Source: UBA7957 sp965224675 (GTDB lineage: Bacteria > Pseudomonadota > Gammaproteobacteria > Granulosicoccales > Granulosicoccaceae). Taken from it: 64,000 nt of DNA. How positions within the stretch are numbered: the stretch's first letter is position 1; every line of letters begins with the position of its first letter. The position numbers were made by a program, and so were the translations under genes. The stretch is from assembly GCA_965224675.1 (NCBI GenBank), contig CBDDAA010000002.1:186001-250000 (forward strand), given 5' to 3'. The notes under the pieces were generated by a model. The model made no database searches. It was not told the DNA's origin and saw only the letters and a program-made list of their open reading frames with translations. Below are positions 1 to 9,532 of the stretch, in pieces.

Positions 1-180
1 AGAAGGTTTTAAAAAATGTTCCGCTTTCCCTGCTTGTCCCTGAGTGAAAACAGGTGGGTGCTCAACCAGCCAAAGTTCATCATTGGAATCATCATTGCGT
101 ACATCTGTAAATTCCCGCATCTCCTGCCAAACGGGTAGATATTCACGACACCCGAGATCACGCCAGACTACGTCAATCAC
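1..180 (-). CDS. lipB: octanoyltransferase LipB, N-terminal 60 residues (runs off the window)
   Basis: LipB moves the octanoyl group from acyl carrier protein onto lipoyl domains, the first step of endogenous lipoate synthesis. Only the N-terminus is present; the gene continues beyond base 1. The translation has the family signature EHPPVFTQGQAGKAEH followed by FLKP near the cut. The start is taken as GTG at 178-180, because the only other in-frame option just upstream is ATT and a TGA lies beyond it. It begins 5 bases after the ybeD stop, so it is almost certainly cotranscribed with ybeD and dacA. Lipoate made here would serve enzymes such as the pyruvate dehydrogenase complex, whose E1 gene lies at the other end of the window. 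Confidence 0.93.
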   Translation of the reverse strand, partial: MIDVVWRDLGCREYLPVWQEMREFTDVRNDDSNDELWLVEHPPVFTQGQAGKAEHFLKPS

Positions 181-185
181 TATTG

Positions 186-455
186 CTACAATACATACAC
201 TAATCGCTCATGCGATGAAAGTATGCGATAGATTTCATCCAGTTGCTGTTTACTGATTGCTGTAAATGTTACAGTCACTGATTCATACCTGCCTTTATTC
301 GATGCTTTTTTTCGTGTGGTGGGAACTTTTCCGTTAAGCAATGGCACGAGCAATTGCTCTACCAGGGGACCAAGATCATCTCCAGCTGTACCCATCGCTT
401 TGATAGAGAATTCACAAGGAAAATCAAACAGCGTTTCGTTTGTATCTTCAGACAC
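186..455 (-). CDS. ybeD: YbeD family protein (DUF493)
   Basis: This is an 89-residue protein of the YbeD/DUF493 family, a small ferredoxin-like fold usually found between dacA and lipB in gammaproteobacteria. Biochemical function is not established; a regulatory role in lipoate metabolism or the cell envelope has been suggested from position only. Visible family features are the N-terminal FDFPCEFSIKAMG and the GRYESVTVT strand. The length is normal for the family. The start codon overlaps the dacA stop by one base, indicating translational coupling, and lipB starts 5 bases downstream. Confidence 0.93.
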   Translation of the reverse strand: MSEDTNETLFDFPCEFSIKAMGTAGDDLGPLVEQLLVPLLNGKVPTTRKKASNKGRYESVTVTFTAISKQQLDEIYRILSSHERLVYVL

Positions 456-1597
456 TACTCAAAATATCTCAATACAGAATCTTTCGCCCACTGGAATAAC
501 CCCCCCTCATTGACATTTTTTAGTGCGACCAGCGTTGTCTCCGTCAAATTCTCTGACCCCAACTTTATGCGAACTTTACCAAAAGGCTGCCCTAGTTTTG
601 CAGGTGCTTTAATATAATCAATCAACTCTAACTCTGTGGTTAAATTATCGTCATTACCACGGGGCACAGTTATGTAAACATCTTGCATAACCCCTAGCGG
701 TAATTCTTCTGATTCCCCCATCCAGATACGCACAGTTTTAACAGTCTGAGCCGCTGTATAAACCTTATTGGTTTTGTAAAACCTAAAACCGTAATTTAAC
801 AATCGTTGACTCTGATCTGCTCTCGCTTTACCACTTTTAGCACCTACTACAACACTTATCAGGCGCATTTCATCACGTACTGCCGACGAAACCAAACAAT
901 ATCCGGCGGATTGTGTGTGCCCGGTTTTAAGCCCGTCAACTGATTTGTCACGCCATAATAACTTATTGCGATTTAACTGTTTAATCCCTCCATAGGTAAA
1001 TGCCTTTACCGCATACAAGCCATATTCACCAGGATAATCTCTAATCACTGCCTGCGCCAGAATACCCATGTCCCGGGCAGTTGTATAATGATCAGGATCG
1101 GGCAATCCCGTTGTATTCACAAAATTTGTACCCGTCATACCTAGTTTGAAAGCAAAATCATTCATCAAACTGACAAACCCTTCTTCACTACCCGCAATAT
1201 GCTCAGCAAGTGCAACAGCCGCGTCATTGCCTGATTGAATAATCAAACCTTTAATCAGCTCATCCACTACCACAGGTTTATTGACTTCAATAAACATGCG
1301 TGAACCCTCCATTTTCCAGGCCTTTTCACTGACAATGACAGAGTCGGTGGTTTTTATCGTTCCTTGTTGCAGCTCGGCAGCGACAACATAAGCGGTCATC
1401 ATCTTTGTTAAGCTGGCAGGCTCCACATGTATATCAGGTTTATTTTCCGCGATAACCAATCCGCTGTGGAAGTCCATCAACACATAGCTTTTAGCAGCCA
1501 ATTGGGGTGGTGCAGGTAAGGGCGCCGCACTAAACACGGGCGCTGTTAACGATAAGGAAACCAAAATAAATAAAAAGGACGTTTTTAAAACACTCAT
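455..1597 (-). CDS. dacA: D-alanyl-D-alanine carboxypeptidase (PBP5/6 type)
   Basis: This low-molecular-weight penicillin-binding protein trims the terminal D-Ala from peptidoglycan pentapeptides in the periplasm. It has a signal peptide (about residues 1-23, ending VFSA). The three active-site motifs are complete: SLTK (Ser62, Lys65), SGN (122-124) and KTG (224-226). A PBP5 C-terminal beta domain follows, and the last residues (GGLFQWAKDSVLRYF) can form the amphipathic membrane-anchoring helix typical of PBP5. The length of 380 residues is normal. It heads the dacA-ybeD-lipB transcript; upstream lies repeat element A, so its promoter is either within or very close to that element. Confidence 0.97.
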   Translation of the reverse strand: MSVLKTSFLFILVSLSLTAPVFSAAPLPAPPQLAAKSYVLMDFHSGLVIAENKPDIHVEPASLTKMMTAYVVAAELQQGTIKTTDSVIVSEKAWKMEGSRMFIEVNKPVVVDELIKGLIIQSGNDAAVALAEHIAGSEEGFVSLMNDFAFKLGMTGTNFVNTTGLPDPDHYTTARDMGILAQAVIRDYPGEYGLYAVKAFTYGGIKQLNRNKLLWRDKSVDGLKTGHTQSAGYCLVSSAVRDEMRLISVVVGAKSGKARADQSQRLLNYGFRFYKTNKVYTAAQTVKTVRIWMGESEELPLGVMQDVYITVPRGNDDNLTTELELIDYIKAPAKLGQPFGKVRIKLGSENLTETTLVALKNVNEGGLFQWAKDSVLRYFE

Positions 1598-1631
1598 TGA
1601 TGAAAGTAACTCATTCCGAATTTTTGAAACC

Positions 1632-1903
1632 CCAGTACTCCATCAACATATGGATTGATAGATGCAGCGAGTCAGAAAGCGCTTAGGCACTAGGCGCAAC
1701 TTGCAGGCAATGGCCATGCATTCATTTTTGTGGCCCTTGGCAAGAGTTGGAACAACGTGGATGAGCGCTTTCTGGCTCGCCCGAGGGAGCCAAGCTAAAG
1801 CTCAAATACAGCGTTACAACGCTTGAAAAGGGCTAACCATTCTCTCTGCACTGTGCCTTGTTTTTGCTCTGCATTCATCAACCCTATGTTGATGGAGTAC
1901 TAG
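1632..1903. repeat. element A copy 1: ~272 bp non-coding element with terminal inverted repeats
   Basis: The ends are AGTACTCCATCAACATA on the left and its complement TATGTTGATGGAGTACTAG on the right. The interior matches the complement of 13080-13395, best in GGCAAGAGTTGGAACAACGT and the neighbouring GGATGAGCG-TTTCTGGCTCGCCC block. No transposase or plausible gene is present. It fills most of the 476-bp gap between dacA and rlpA, which holds nothing else recognisable. The element looks like a non-autonomous mobile element or a structured repeat; the parent family is not known to me. Confidence 0.75.
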
Positions 1904-2073
1904 TATGCGACTACAACCCAGTTGGAGCAATACAGAGAAATAATTGCGTTAATCTGAAGAAATTAAAAAGTTTGAAACTTTGCGTTCAAAGCAAACATAC
2001 TTGTTGGTTTTTTCAACTCAGGAGTATAGTTAACAATTAGGGGATTGGCCTGTAAATCAATAATTAAAGAAGT

Positions 2074-3027
2074 CTAATTGACCACTACCCGGTAATTTTT
2101 CACACCACCGCGGCTCAGATCTTTAACCAAGTCGTTTACCAGCGCATGTGAATACAGCGGACCCAGCTGAACAAAGTAAATCTTTCTATCTATAGATGGC
2201 ACAACATTTACTACAGCCGTTGGAATAATGTCTTGTACTCTTTGTTCCATTGAATGTGCATTTATTTTTTTCGAATACGCACCCAATTGTATAAAAATTC
2301 CTGATTTCATGGATCCCGAGTCGATCAGGTAGCTGGAAACAGGCCGTATGGAATGGGTTCGTTTTGCTAATCGTGCAGGAGCAGTGCTACTCTTTTTTAC
2401 TGAGCGTTTACCAACATAAGTCACTTTTTTCACCGTGGGTGAATGGGTACCTGGGTCTGAAGTAGCCTGATTCATTACACTAACAGCTCGAACTTCTACA
2501 GGTGCAGTTCCTGTGGCTATTACCCCTAACCGAACTGCAGCCGCATAGGACAAATCGATGATTCTATCATCATGGAATGGGCCTCTGTCATTCACTTTTA
2601 CAATGACTGACTTGCCATTTTTTCTGTTTGTTACCTCGACAAAAGTGGGTATAGGCAAATAGCGATGAGCGGCTGTCATGAGGTACATATCATAAACCTC
2701 ACGGCTCGACGTCAAACGACCATGAAATTTACTGCCATACCAGGATGCAATCCCCTGTTCTAGATAACCTTCTGCGCTATCCATTGTCTGATAGAACCGC
2801 CCGGCAACTTCATAAACAGGTGGATTACCGTATTTGCTTTTTGACAGTACTTGCGGAACAGCATCCCTCGACTGTTCTGCCAGATGTCGCTGACCAGGAC
2901 CATCAATTGGCTCGCGCATACCGTACACACTATTTAGACTGCTATTCTCAACGCCCGCTGTAACACCAACACAGGCCATTAATAAAGCACATAATACCAC
3001 GAGTGGCATTACAAACAGTTTTTCCAA
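2074..3027 (-). CDS. rlpA: RlpA-like septal lytic transglycosylase, lipoprotein with SPOR domain
   Basis: RlpA cleaves denuded peptidoglycan glycans at the septum. After a lipoprotein signal with lipobox LMAC comes the double-psi beta-barrel domain, recognisable by GIASWYGSKFHGRLTSSREV, TAAHRYLPIPTFVEV and VKVNDRGPF. A C-terminal SPOR domain (GIFIQLGAYSKK to the end), which binds septal glycan, follows a basic, Ser-rich linker. The start is chosen as TTG at 3025-3027: a strong GGGGAG ribosome-binding site sits 6 bases upstream of it and would be inside the coding region if the longer 328-residue frame (TTG at 3060) were used. The neighbours mltB, rodA and mrdA form the usual wall-elongation cluster. 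Confidence 0.93.
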   Translation of the reverse strand: MEKLFVMPLVVLCALLMACVGVTAGVENSSLNSVYGMREPIDGPGQRHLAEQSRDAVPQVLSKSKYGNPPVYEVAGRFYQTMDSAEGYLEQGIASWYGSKFHGRLTSSREVYDMYLMTAAHRYLPIPTFVEVTNRKNGKSVIVKVNDRGPFHDDRIIDLSYAAAVRLGVIATGTAPVEVRAVSVMNQATSDPGTHSPTVKKVTYVGKRSVKKSSTAPARLAKRTHSIRPVSSYLIDSGSMKSGIFIQLGAYSKKINAHSMEQRVQDIIPTAVVNVVPSIDRKIYFVQLGPLYSHALVNDLVKDLSRGGVKNYRVVVN

Positions 3028-3180
3028 ACCAAACTCCCCGTGTATTTTATGGCTATCCAAACCAACGTCTTAGTATTAGGCTAAAAATCGACAACTGGTT
3101 AAAAATTCATAAATGTTTATCGTCAATCCTGAATGATTAACATGAACCGACGATTTTAAGCGATAATGTTGCTGGCGAGT

Positions 3181-4191
3181 TCAACCTTGCGCAGCAGCTT
3201 TAATCGACTCACTTAGTTGGTAGACGGCCATCGCATATAATGAGCTGTGATTGTATCGCGTAATCACATAAAAATTGTAATGCCCAATCCAAATTTCTTC
3301 ACCTTTAGCGCCAGACAGACTCAATATCGAAACCTTACCCGCGCTTTTTCCACTAATGTAAATACCACTGCCAATAAGATCAGCCTGGCTGACAGTGGGT
3401 TTTAATTCTGAATCAATAAGTTTTCGAAACGTTTCTTTCTTCGGCTCGACACGCTCAATTATAGACTCTCCCTTGATCCACTTATGCGTTTTAAAATAGT
3501 TGGCAACACTGCCAATAGCATCAGCATTGGAATTCCATAAATCGCGTTTACCATCACCATCAAAATCAATCGCATAACGCCTATAGCTGCTTGAAATAAA
3601 CTGAGCCATACCCATCGCTCCGGCATATGATCCGGTAATTCCCAATGGATCAAATTGCTCTTCACGCGCAAACAGCAAAAATTCTGTCAACTCATTTTTA
3701 AAAAATTTGCTCCGTGGTGGGTAGTCAAATGCCAGGGTTGCAACCGATGCGAAAACCGGGTGATTGCCGGTTATTTTCCCATATTTGGTTTCAACTCCAA
3801 TAATCGCTGTTATTATTTCTTTAGGTACGCCGAATTGCTGCTCGGCTTGTTGCAGCAATTGGGCATTATCCCGCATAAATGCAACACCTTTATCGATACG
3901 ATCCTGCTTCAGAAAAATAGGCCGATATGTACTCCAATTCAATCGTTTTTCAGCAGGGCGGGATATTTTGTCTAAAACAGATTGTTGTGGTGATATTTTA
4001 TTAAATAACCCTCTTAATTCAGCCGCGCCCAGATTGTACCGTTTGCTGATTTCATTTATATATTGCTTAACCTTGGGATTATCCAAATAGCTGGCATTAG
4101 CCGATGAAAACAAACCGATAGAGGAAACCAGAAAAAATACTACTGTTAAAATCATCTTTAATAAACGGGTTTCCAAGGTACAATCGCTCAC
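3181..4191 (-). CDS. mltB: membrane-bound lytic murein transglycosylase B
   Basis: MltB cleaves the MurNAc-GlcNAc bond of peptidoglycan to form 1,6-anhydromuropeptides. The catalytic segment IIGVETKYGKITGNHPVFAS carries the active-site Glu (GVETKYG). The family motifs GAMGMAQFISSSYRRYAIDF and DGDGKRDLWNSNADAIGSVA follow. The N-terminus is hydrophobic (ILTVVFFLVSSIGLFSSANA) and reads as a cleavable signal; no lipobox cysteine is seen, so this copy is probably soluble in the periplasm. Two starts are possible: GTG at 4191, with GGAA 5 bases before it, or ATG at 4155, which gives a cleaner signal peptide. It lies between rodA and rlpA, as in many relatives. Confidence 0.94.
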   Translation of the reverse strand: MSDCTLETRLLKMILTVVFFLVSSIGLFSSANASYLDNPKVKQYINEISKRYNLGAAELRGLFNKISPQQSVLDKISRPAEKRLNWSTYRPIFLKQDRIDKGVAFMRDNAQLLQQAEQQFGVPKEIITAIIGVETKYGKITGNHPVFASVATLAFDYPPRSKFFKNELTEFLLFAREEQFDPLGITGSYAGAMGMAQFISSSYRRYAIDFDGDGKRDLWNSNADAIGSVANYFKTHKWIKGESIIERVEPKKETFRKLIDSELKPTVSQADLIGSGIYISGKSAGKVSILSLSGAKGEEIWIGHYNFYVITRYNHSSLYAMAVYQLSESIKAAAQG

Positions 4192-4397
4192 AATATTTCC
4201 AGTCTACAGTATAGAACATTTGTTGAAACCTGAAACGGTGAATTAACCGGCACGCAGAGATTAGAACGATGTTTTTTAGCAGCTTCTCTCTCACAGTTAG
4301 AAGACTATCGCTCAAATACTGATGTAATACTGAAGCTTAGAGCAATCAGTATTGAAATACCTCATACCCGCGAGAGGGTCAAAGGAAGAGAAAACAA

Positions 4398-5549
4398 TCA
4401 GCTAAGTAAACGTCGATGAGAATGCGCAGACATGATTATGCCAAAGCCAATCATCAGTGTAACCATGGATGTACCGCCATAACTAACCAAGGGCAAAGGG
4501 ACCCCTACAACCGGAACCAAACCAATGACCATACCTATATTGACAAATAAATAGATAAGAAATGTAACGACCATTGAGCCGGCAAGAAGACGAGCATAAG
4601 AGGATTGTGAATTAATTGCCAGATACATTCCTCGCACAATAATAAATGCATAGAGTCCCAGTAAAGCCAATGCGCCAAAAAAACCAAATTCCTCACCAAA
4701 TACTGCGAAGATAAAATCTGTATGTCGTTCAGGTAAGAAATCCAGATGTGATTGTGTACCATTTAGCCAGCCTTTTCCAAAAAGACCACCGCTACCAACG
4801 GCGATCTTTGACTGGATGATGTGGTAACCTGCCCCAAGTGGATCCTCTTCCGGGTTTAGAAAAGTCATCACCCGTTGTTGTTGATAAGAATGCATATTAT
4901 TCCAAAGTACAGGTATCGCTATTGCCAAAGCCAACAAAGTACCCAAAATCAAATTCCATCGTAAACCAGCCAGGAATAATACAGCAAGCCCCGCTCCTGC
5001 TACTAATAATGCAGTACCCAGATCCGGTTGTCGCATGATGAGCAGAGTCGGCGCTATAACAAACAACAATGCCACAAACAGGCGTTTAAAAGTGGGTGGT
5101 AAGGGATATTCAGTTACATATCGAGCCACCATCATGGGTATAGCGATTTTCATTAATTCGGATGGCTGAAACCGAAATAGCTGAAAATCCAACCAACGTT
5201 GTGCACCTTTTCCCACATCACCAATCAACAGCACGGCAACCAACATACAAAGGCCTACTGAGAAAAATACAATCGACCAACCACGTAGCACGGAAGGTGG
5301 AACATGAGTAACAATCATCATTACCGTAAAGGCAAGTGTCAGACGGGTTAGTTGGCGCATAACGACATCCATGTTTTGACCAGAAGCACTGTATAGAATC
5401 ACCAACCCCACTGCCGAAAGCAGCAACAATGCGAGAAACAGTGGAATATCCAGGCGTAACCAGCGAGAGACCCAACTCAACGCAGATCTTTGCGGATATC
5501 CAGGCATTAATTGGCTGTTATCTGATGTCATCAGTGCAATATCCACCAC
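4398..5549 (-). CDS. rodA: rod-shape glycosyltransferase RodA
   Basis: RodA is the SEDS-family peptidoglycan polymerase that works with PBP2 in lateral wall growth. The 383-residue product is mostly hydrophobic, with about ten membrane segments. Motifs include RWLDFQLFRFQPSELMKIA, QPDLGTALLVAGAGLAVLFL, LPERHTDFIFAVFGEEFGF and the C-terminal VVGVPLPLVSYGGTSM. The annotated start is a GTG; an ATG six codons later (5531) is equally possible because no clear ribosome-binding site separates them. It follows mrdA by 110 bases on the same strand. Confidence 0.97.
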   Translation of the reverse strand: MVDIALMTSDNSQLMPGYPQRSALSWVSRWLRLDIPLFLALLLLSAVGLVILYSASGQNMDVVMRQLTRLTLAFTVMMIVTHVPPSVLRGWSIVFFSVGLCMLVAVLLIGDVGKGAQRWLDFQLFRFQPSELMKIAIPMMVARYVTEYPLPPTFKRLFVALLFVIAPTLLIMRQPDLGTALLVAGAGLAVLFLAGLRWNLILGTLLALAIAIPVLWNNMHSYQQQRVMTFLNPEEDPLGAGYHIIQSKIAVGSGGLFGKGWLNGTQSHLDFLPERHTDFIFAVFGEEFGFFGALALLGLYAFIIVRGMYLAINSQSSYARLLAGSMVVTFLIYLFVNIGMVIGLVPVVGVPLPLVSYGGTSMVTLMIGFGIIMSAHSHRRLLS

Positions 5550-5659
5550 TAAACGTAGATTAAAAAAGCCAAGTGTAATACCCCATACCCCAAAAACACC
5601 TACCTTTTTATTGATACCTCAAAATAGGCGGTTTTCAGTCAGCCAGGCTCATAAGGTCA

Positions 5660-7561
5660 CTATTTATCAGTTTTAAGGATTGCTACTGAATCACGCTGTT
5701 TAGATGCATCCAGTACCCAGGCGTCTATCACCTTACGCGCAATAGGCGCTGCCACCGAACTTCCACTGCCACCATTCTCAACAATTACAGCAATCGCGAT
5801 TTTTGGATCTTCAACGGGCGCAAAAGCGGCAAAAAGTGCGTGATCCTGGAGCTGTTTCTCAATCAGTGACTTATCGTACTTTTCATCCTGAGCGACAGAG
5901 AAAACCTGCGCAGTACCTGTTTTCCCAGCCGTTGAATAAGTCGAATCCTTAAATGCCTTACGAGCGGTTCCCCAGCGTGCGGAGGTAACTTTAACCATTG
6001 ATTTAATCACATACTTCCAGTTCCTGACATCATTAATTTCAATTTTCCCTGGCCGCTCCAAGGTATAGGGCTGTGGAATATCAGACAATTCGGATTGAAT
6101 TGCATAAATCAAATGTGGCTTATATATGCTTTTGGGTTTTGCGAGTATCGCCATAGCATGCGCAATTTGCAAAGGGGTTGCGGTAAAGTAGCCTTGTCCT
6201 ATACCGGCAATAAGTGTTTCACCTGGATACCAGATTTGTCCAAAATGTTGTTGCTTCCATTCCTGACTAGGTAAGATGCCCGTACTTTCAGGGCGTATAT
6301 CAATTCCAGTTACTGCTCCAAATCCAAATTCCGCCAAATACGCCTGCATTTGATCTATGCCCAATTTATTCGCCAAATCATAAAACATGACGTCACAGGA
6401 TTGTGTAATTGCCTTGTCCAAATCAACAAAACCATGCCCCCCATGCTTCCAATCACGATATTTGTGCTCATCTTTGGGCAATTTATAAAATCCCGGGCAA
6501 TAGATTTTTGAGAATGTAGTGGTGCTCTGAGCTTCTAATGCCGCAAGACCCAGTAGGGGCTTTATTGTCGAGCCAGGTGGATAGGTACCCGCTAATGCCC
6601 GGTTAAATAGCGGCCGTTGCCAGTCATCTCGCAGTGTCGCATATTTGTTGTTACTGATTCCGCCGACAAATAAATTAATATCAAAATTCGGTTTACTGAC
6701 CATCGCCAGAACTTCACCATTATTTGGATCGATCGCAACGATTGCGCCATTTTCATTACCCAGCGCTTGCTCCGCTATCTTCTGCAACTCAGCATCGAGG
6801 GTCAAGTAAATGCTGGCTCCCGGTTGTGGTTGAGTTTCTTCCAATACCCTCAATACCCGCCCTGCGACATTTACCTCTACCTGTTGATGGCCTACCCGCC
6901 CATGCAAATGTGACTCAAACTGACGCTCAATCCCGATTTTACCGATCTCCCGGGTAGCCCGGTAATTAACAAGATCAATTTCTTCAAGCTCCTGTTCATT
7001 AATTCGCCCGACATAACCAATTGCGTGTCCTGCCAGTGCACCATTCGGATAATGCCTTCGAAGGCGGGCAACTATATCCACGCCGGGGAACTCATGTTTC
7101 ACAACAGAAAATTCTGCCACCTCTTTTTCGCTCAAGTTAAAGCGAAGAGCCACACCTTGAAATGGCGGTGTTCGTTTCAATGCCTTTCGAAACCGCTTGA
7201 GATCATACTCGGAGAAACTCAGCGTATTGGATAATTCCTGTAACGTTTCTTCCAGATTAATAACATCTTCCGAGGTGATCTCAAGTTGGAAAGACGGTAG
7301 GTTATGTGCCAGTACGAATCCATTTCGGTCAAAAATCAATCCACGAGCGGGCGCTATGGCATTTAAATGAACCCGGTTATTGGTTGACTGCGTACTGTAG
7401 TGTTCGTAATTAGTGTTTTGCAGATGAAATAGTCGGGCGATCAATACAATCATCAAGATCAAACCAACAAGCGCTACAAAAATTGAGCGATTACGAAACA
7501 GACCAGACTCTACCAACGGATCAGCCAACTGATCTCTTGGCTTCGCCATAATCCACTTCAT
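5660..7561 (-). CDS. mrdA: penicillin-binding protein 2 (elongation transpeptidase)
   Basis: PBP2 is the class B transpeptidase of the elongasome and the partner of RodA. It has one N-terminal membrane anchor (about residues 27-47), a pedestal domain, and a transpeptidase domain with STIK (Ser331, Lys334), SCD (388-390) and KTGTAQ (547-552). The length of 633 residues is typical. The ATG at 7561 is preceded by GAGGT at suitable spacing, which supports this start over Met5. Upstream, relatives often carry rsfS-rlmH; here there is instead a 276-bp very AT-rich gap and then ppa. Confidence 0.97.
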   Translation of the reverse strand: MKWIMAKPRDQLADPLVESGLFRNRSIFVALVGLILMIVLIARLFHLQNTNYEHYSTQSTNNRVHLNAIAPARGLIFDRNGFVLAHNLPSFQLEITSEDVINLEETLQELSNTLSFSEYDLKRFRKALKRTPPFQGVALRFNLSEKEVAEFSVVKHEFPGVDIVARLRRHYPNGALAGHAIGYVGRINEQELEEIDLVNYRATREIGKIGIERQFESHLHGRVGHQQVEVNVAGRVLRVLEETQPQPGASIYLTLDAELQKIAEQALGNENGAIVAIDPNNGEVLAMVSKPNFDINLFVGGISNNKYATLRDDWQRPLFNRALAGTYPPGSTIKPLLGLAALEAQSTTTFSKIYCPGFYKLPKDEHKYRDWKHGGHGFVDLDKAITQSCDVMFYDLANKLGIDQMQAYLAEFGFGAVTGIDIRPESTGILPSQEWKQQHFGQIWYPGETLIAGIGQGYFTATPLQIAHAMAILAKPKSIYKPHLIYAIQSELSDIPQPYTLERPGKIEINDVRNWKYVIKSMVKVTSARWGTARKAFKDSTYSTAGKTGTAQVFSVAQDEKYDKSLIEKQLQDHALFAAFAPVEDPKIAIAVIVENGGSGSSVAAPIARKVIDAWVLDASKQRDSVAILKTDK

Positions 7562-7837
7562 GCCATAGACCTCACGAATCAGGTGAGCACTTTATGCGTA
7601 GACTTTCTTTAAGCTCAAATACACTGAAAGTAAATTAAATATTCTCACCCTTTTAGTCATCTGCTATTCACTAAGTAAGTTTGCTCTACTGTTTCTGCAA
7701 AGAACTCATCATTCAATTATATTTTTATATATCAAATATAATTATCTACAAATCATGTAAAAACAATTATATATAATATATATTTAAAGTAAATAATCAA
7801 TAACTGTGGTACTCACTTATAACGACATGGAACAAAT

Positions 7838-8374
7838 TCACCCCTTTTTATCCTGATTTCTTTTGTAGGAATTCATTATTTCCTCACGAGCTGCAGCGAT
7901 ATCCCGCCAGCCATCAATTCTTACCCATTTACTGGCTTCCAGGTCTTTATAATGCTCAAAAAAATGTGTGATCTGCTTAAGTAAAATCTCAGGAAAATCT
8001 CTTGATGAACTTACGTGTCGATACATACTCGATAGTGAATCGACAGGCACAGCCAGGATCTTGGCATCCGGCCCAGATTCATCGGTCATGGCCAACATAC
8101 CTATTGGGCGGCAACGAACAACAGACCCAGTGATTACGGGAACACCCGTAACCACAAGTACATCGACAGGATCACCATCCTCAGAAAGCGTATCGGGAAT
8201 ATAGCCATAGTTACATGGATAATGCATTGCCGTATTCATAAAGCGATCAACAAACATCGCTCCACTTTCCTTGTCCACCTCATATTTTATAGGATCACCT
8301 CGCAGAGGTATTTCAATGATTACGTTAAAATCATCGGGTAGATGACGCCCTGCAGGGACTTGTGTAAGTGCCAT
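7838..8374 (-). CDS. ppa: inorganic pyrophosphatase
   Basis: This soluble family I pyrophosphatase hydrolyses PPi released by biosynthesis. The signature DGDPVDVLVV is present, as are YPCNYGYIPDTLSEDGDP and the KDLEASKWVRIDGW segment near the C-terminus, with the metal-binding aspartates in place. The start is set at the second ATG (8372-8374) because GAGGA lies 7 bases upstream of it and abuts the first ATG. That gives 178 residues, close to the family norm. It is separated from ung by a strong terminator, so it has its own promoter. Confidence 0.96.
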   Translation of the reverse strand: MALTQVPAGRHLPDDFNVIIEIPLRGDPIKYEVDKESGAMFVDRFMNTAMHYPCNYGYIPDTLSEDGDPVDVLVVTGVPVITGSVVRCRPIGMLAMTDESGPDAKILAVPVDSLSSMYRHVSSSRDFPEILLKQITHFFEHYKDLEASKWVRIDGWRDIAAAREEIMNSYKRNQDKKG

Positions 8375-8403
8375 ATTCATTCCTCAATAAAAACTGTTAC
8401 ATT

Positions 8404-8427
8404 AAAAAAACCCGGTATTCTACCGGG
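8404..8427 (-). terminator. intrinsic terminator of ung
   Basis: On the minus strand this reads CCCGGTA-GAA-TACCGGG, a perfect 7-bp GC-rich stem with a 3-base loop, followed at once by seven T residues. It is a textbook Rho-independent terminator. It lies after ung and before ppa, so it separates the two transcripts. Confidence 0.9.
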
Positions 8428-8493
8428 AATTAAGTTCATTTTGTAAACAACTGACGGGGCGCTCAGTTTTTCATCTTGACTCTTGAAAGTTTT

Positions 8494-9210
8494 TCAAGGT
8501 TCTTCAAATGTTTTCGGTAATTGCCAATCAACGGGACTCATGCCTTGCTGCTTAAGGTATACATTCGCTTTTGAAAAATGTTTACAGCCGAGGAAACCTC
8601 GATGGGCTGATAATGGAGAGGGGTGTGGCGCTGTCAGAATCTGATGTTTCGAACGATCTATAAACTGACCTTTTTTCTGCGCGTAATTGCCCCACAACAT
8701 AAAAACAAGATTTGATCTTTGTTGGCTGAGTGCCATGATAGCGCTATCTGTAAATTGCTCCCAACCACGGCCCTGATGCGAAGCGGCCTGGCCTTGCTCA
8801 ACAGTCAATACGCTATTGAGCAAAAACACACCCTGCTCAGCCCAAGGAATCAAACACCCGTGTAACGGTTGAGTAAAGCCTACATCGGCTTCAAGTTCCT
8901 TAAATATATTTTTTAATGAAGGAGGCACTGTCACACCCGGCGCAACCGAAAAACACAATCCGTGAGCCTGACTCAATCCATGATAGGGGTCCTGCCCCAA
9001 TATAACGACCTTAACCTGTTCAAAAGGCGTCAGTGTAAAAGCCCGAAACCAATAACGAGAATGAGGGAATATATGCACACCGCGCTTTTTTTTGGTTTTC
9101 AGATATTCACGTAGCTTTCCCATATAGGGTTGGTTAAATTCATCACCAAGTTGTTGCCACCAGCTCGGTTCAAATTGTAGTTGCCGACTTTTTTCTGGCA
9201 CCCGATACAA
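8494..9210 (-). CDS. ung: uracil-DNA glycosylase
   Basis: Ung removes uracil from DNA in base-excision repair. The water-activating loop GQDPYHG (Asp74) and the second active-site motif HPSPLSAHRGF are both intact, along with GLCFSV and LLNSVLTVE. The length (238 residues from the TTG at 9210) is slightly long for the family. GAGG lies directly against that TTG, so translation may instead begin at the GTG three codons later, which has better spacing. The gene is divergent from lptD. Confidence 0.96.
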   Translation of the reverse strand: MYRVPEKSRQLQFEPSWWQQLGDEFNQPYMGKLREYLKTKKKRGVHIFPHSRYWFRAFTLTPFEQVKVVILGQDPYHGLSQAHGLCFSVAPGVTVPPSLKNIFKELEADVGFTQPLHGCLIPWAEQGVFLLNSVLTVEQGQAASHQGRGWEQFTDSAIMALSQQRSNLVFMLWGNYAQKKGQFIDRSKHQILTAPHPSPLSAHRGFLGCKHFSKANVYLKQQGMSPVDWQLPKTFEEP

Positions 9211-9532
9211 GCCTCACGATTGCATTACCACCTGACACGGTGAAATTACTGTTGGATTAAGAGATGATCTGGACAAGAACCCTGTTTGCGAAAAATTTCG
9301 ATCAGACAATTCAAGCCAATTTTCGAATTTAGCGCTATAGTATATCAATGATATGCTAATAACGAACAATGAGTTAGAGAAATTTAATGTCATTATCGCC
9401 CATAAGCACCTGTCAGATGCACTCAACTTACTCCAAACAGGTAGCAGGCTGCAGCCATTAACAGCCGCCAGGATTTGATACACTAACCAGCCACTTTAGT
9501 TTATCTCAAAACAAGGCTATCCTTACCCGATT
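9211..9532. other. intergenic region between ung and lptD
   Basis: This 322-bp divergent gap must hold the promoters of ung (minus) and lptD (plus). I see no gene here. A 13-bp palindrome ATATCAATGATAT at 9342-9354 and a smaller one (CGAAAAATTTCG, 9289-9300) are possible operator sites. Neither matches a site I can name, and no hexamer pair is convincing enough to call a promoter. Confidence 0.4.
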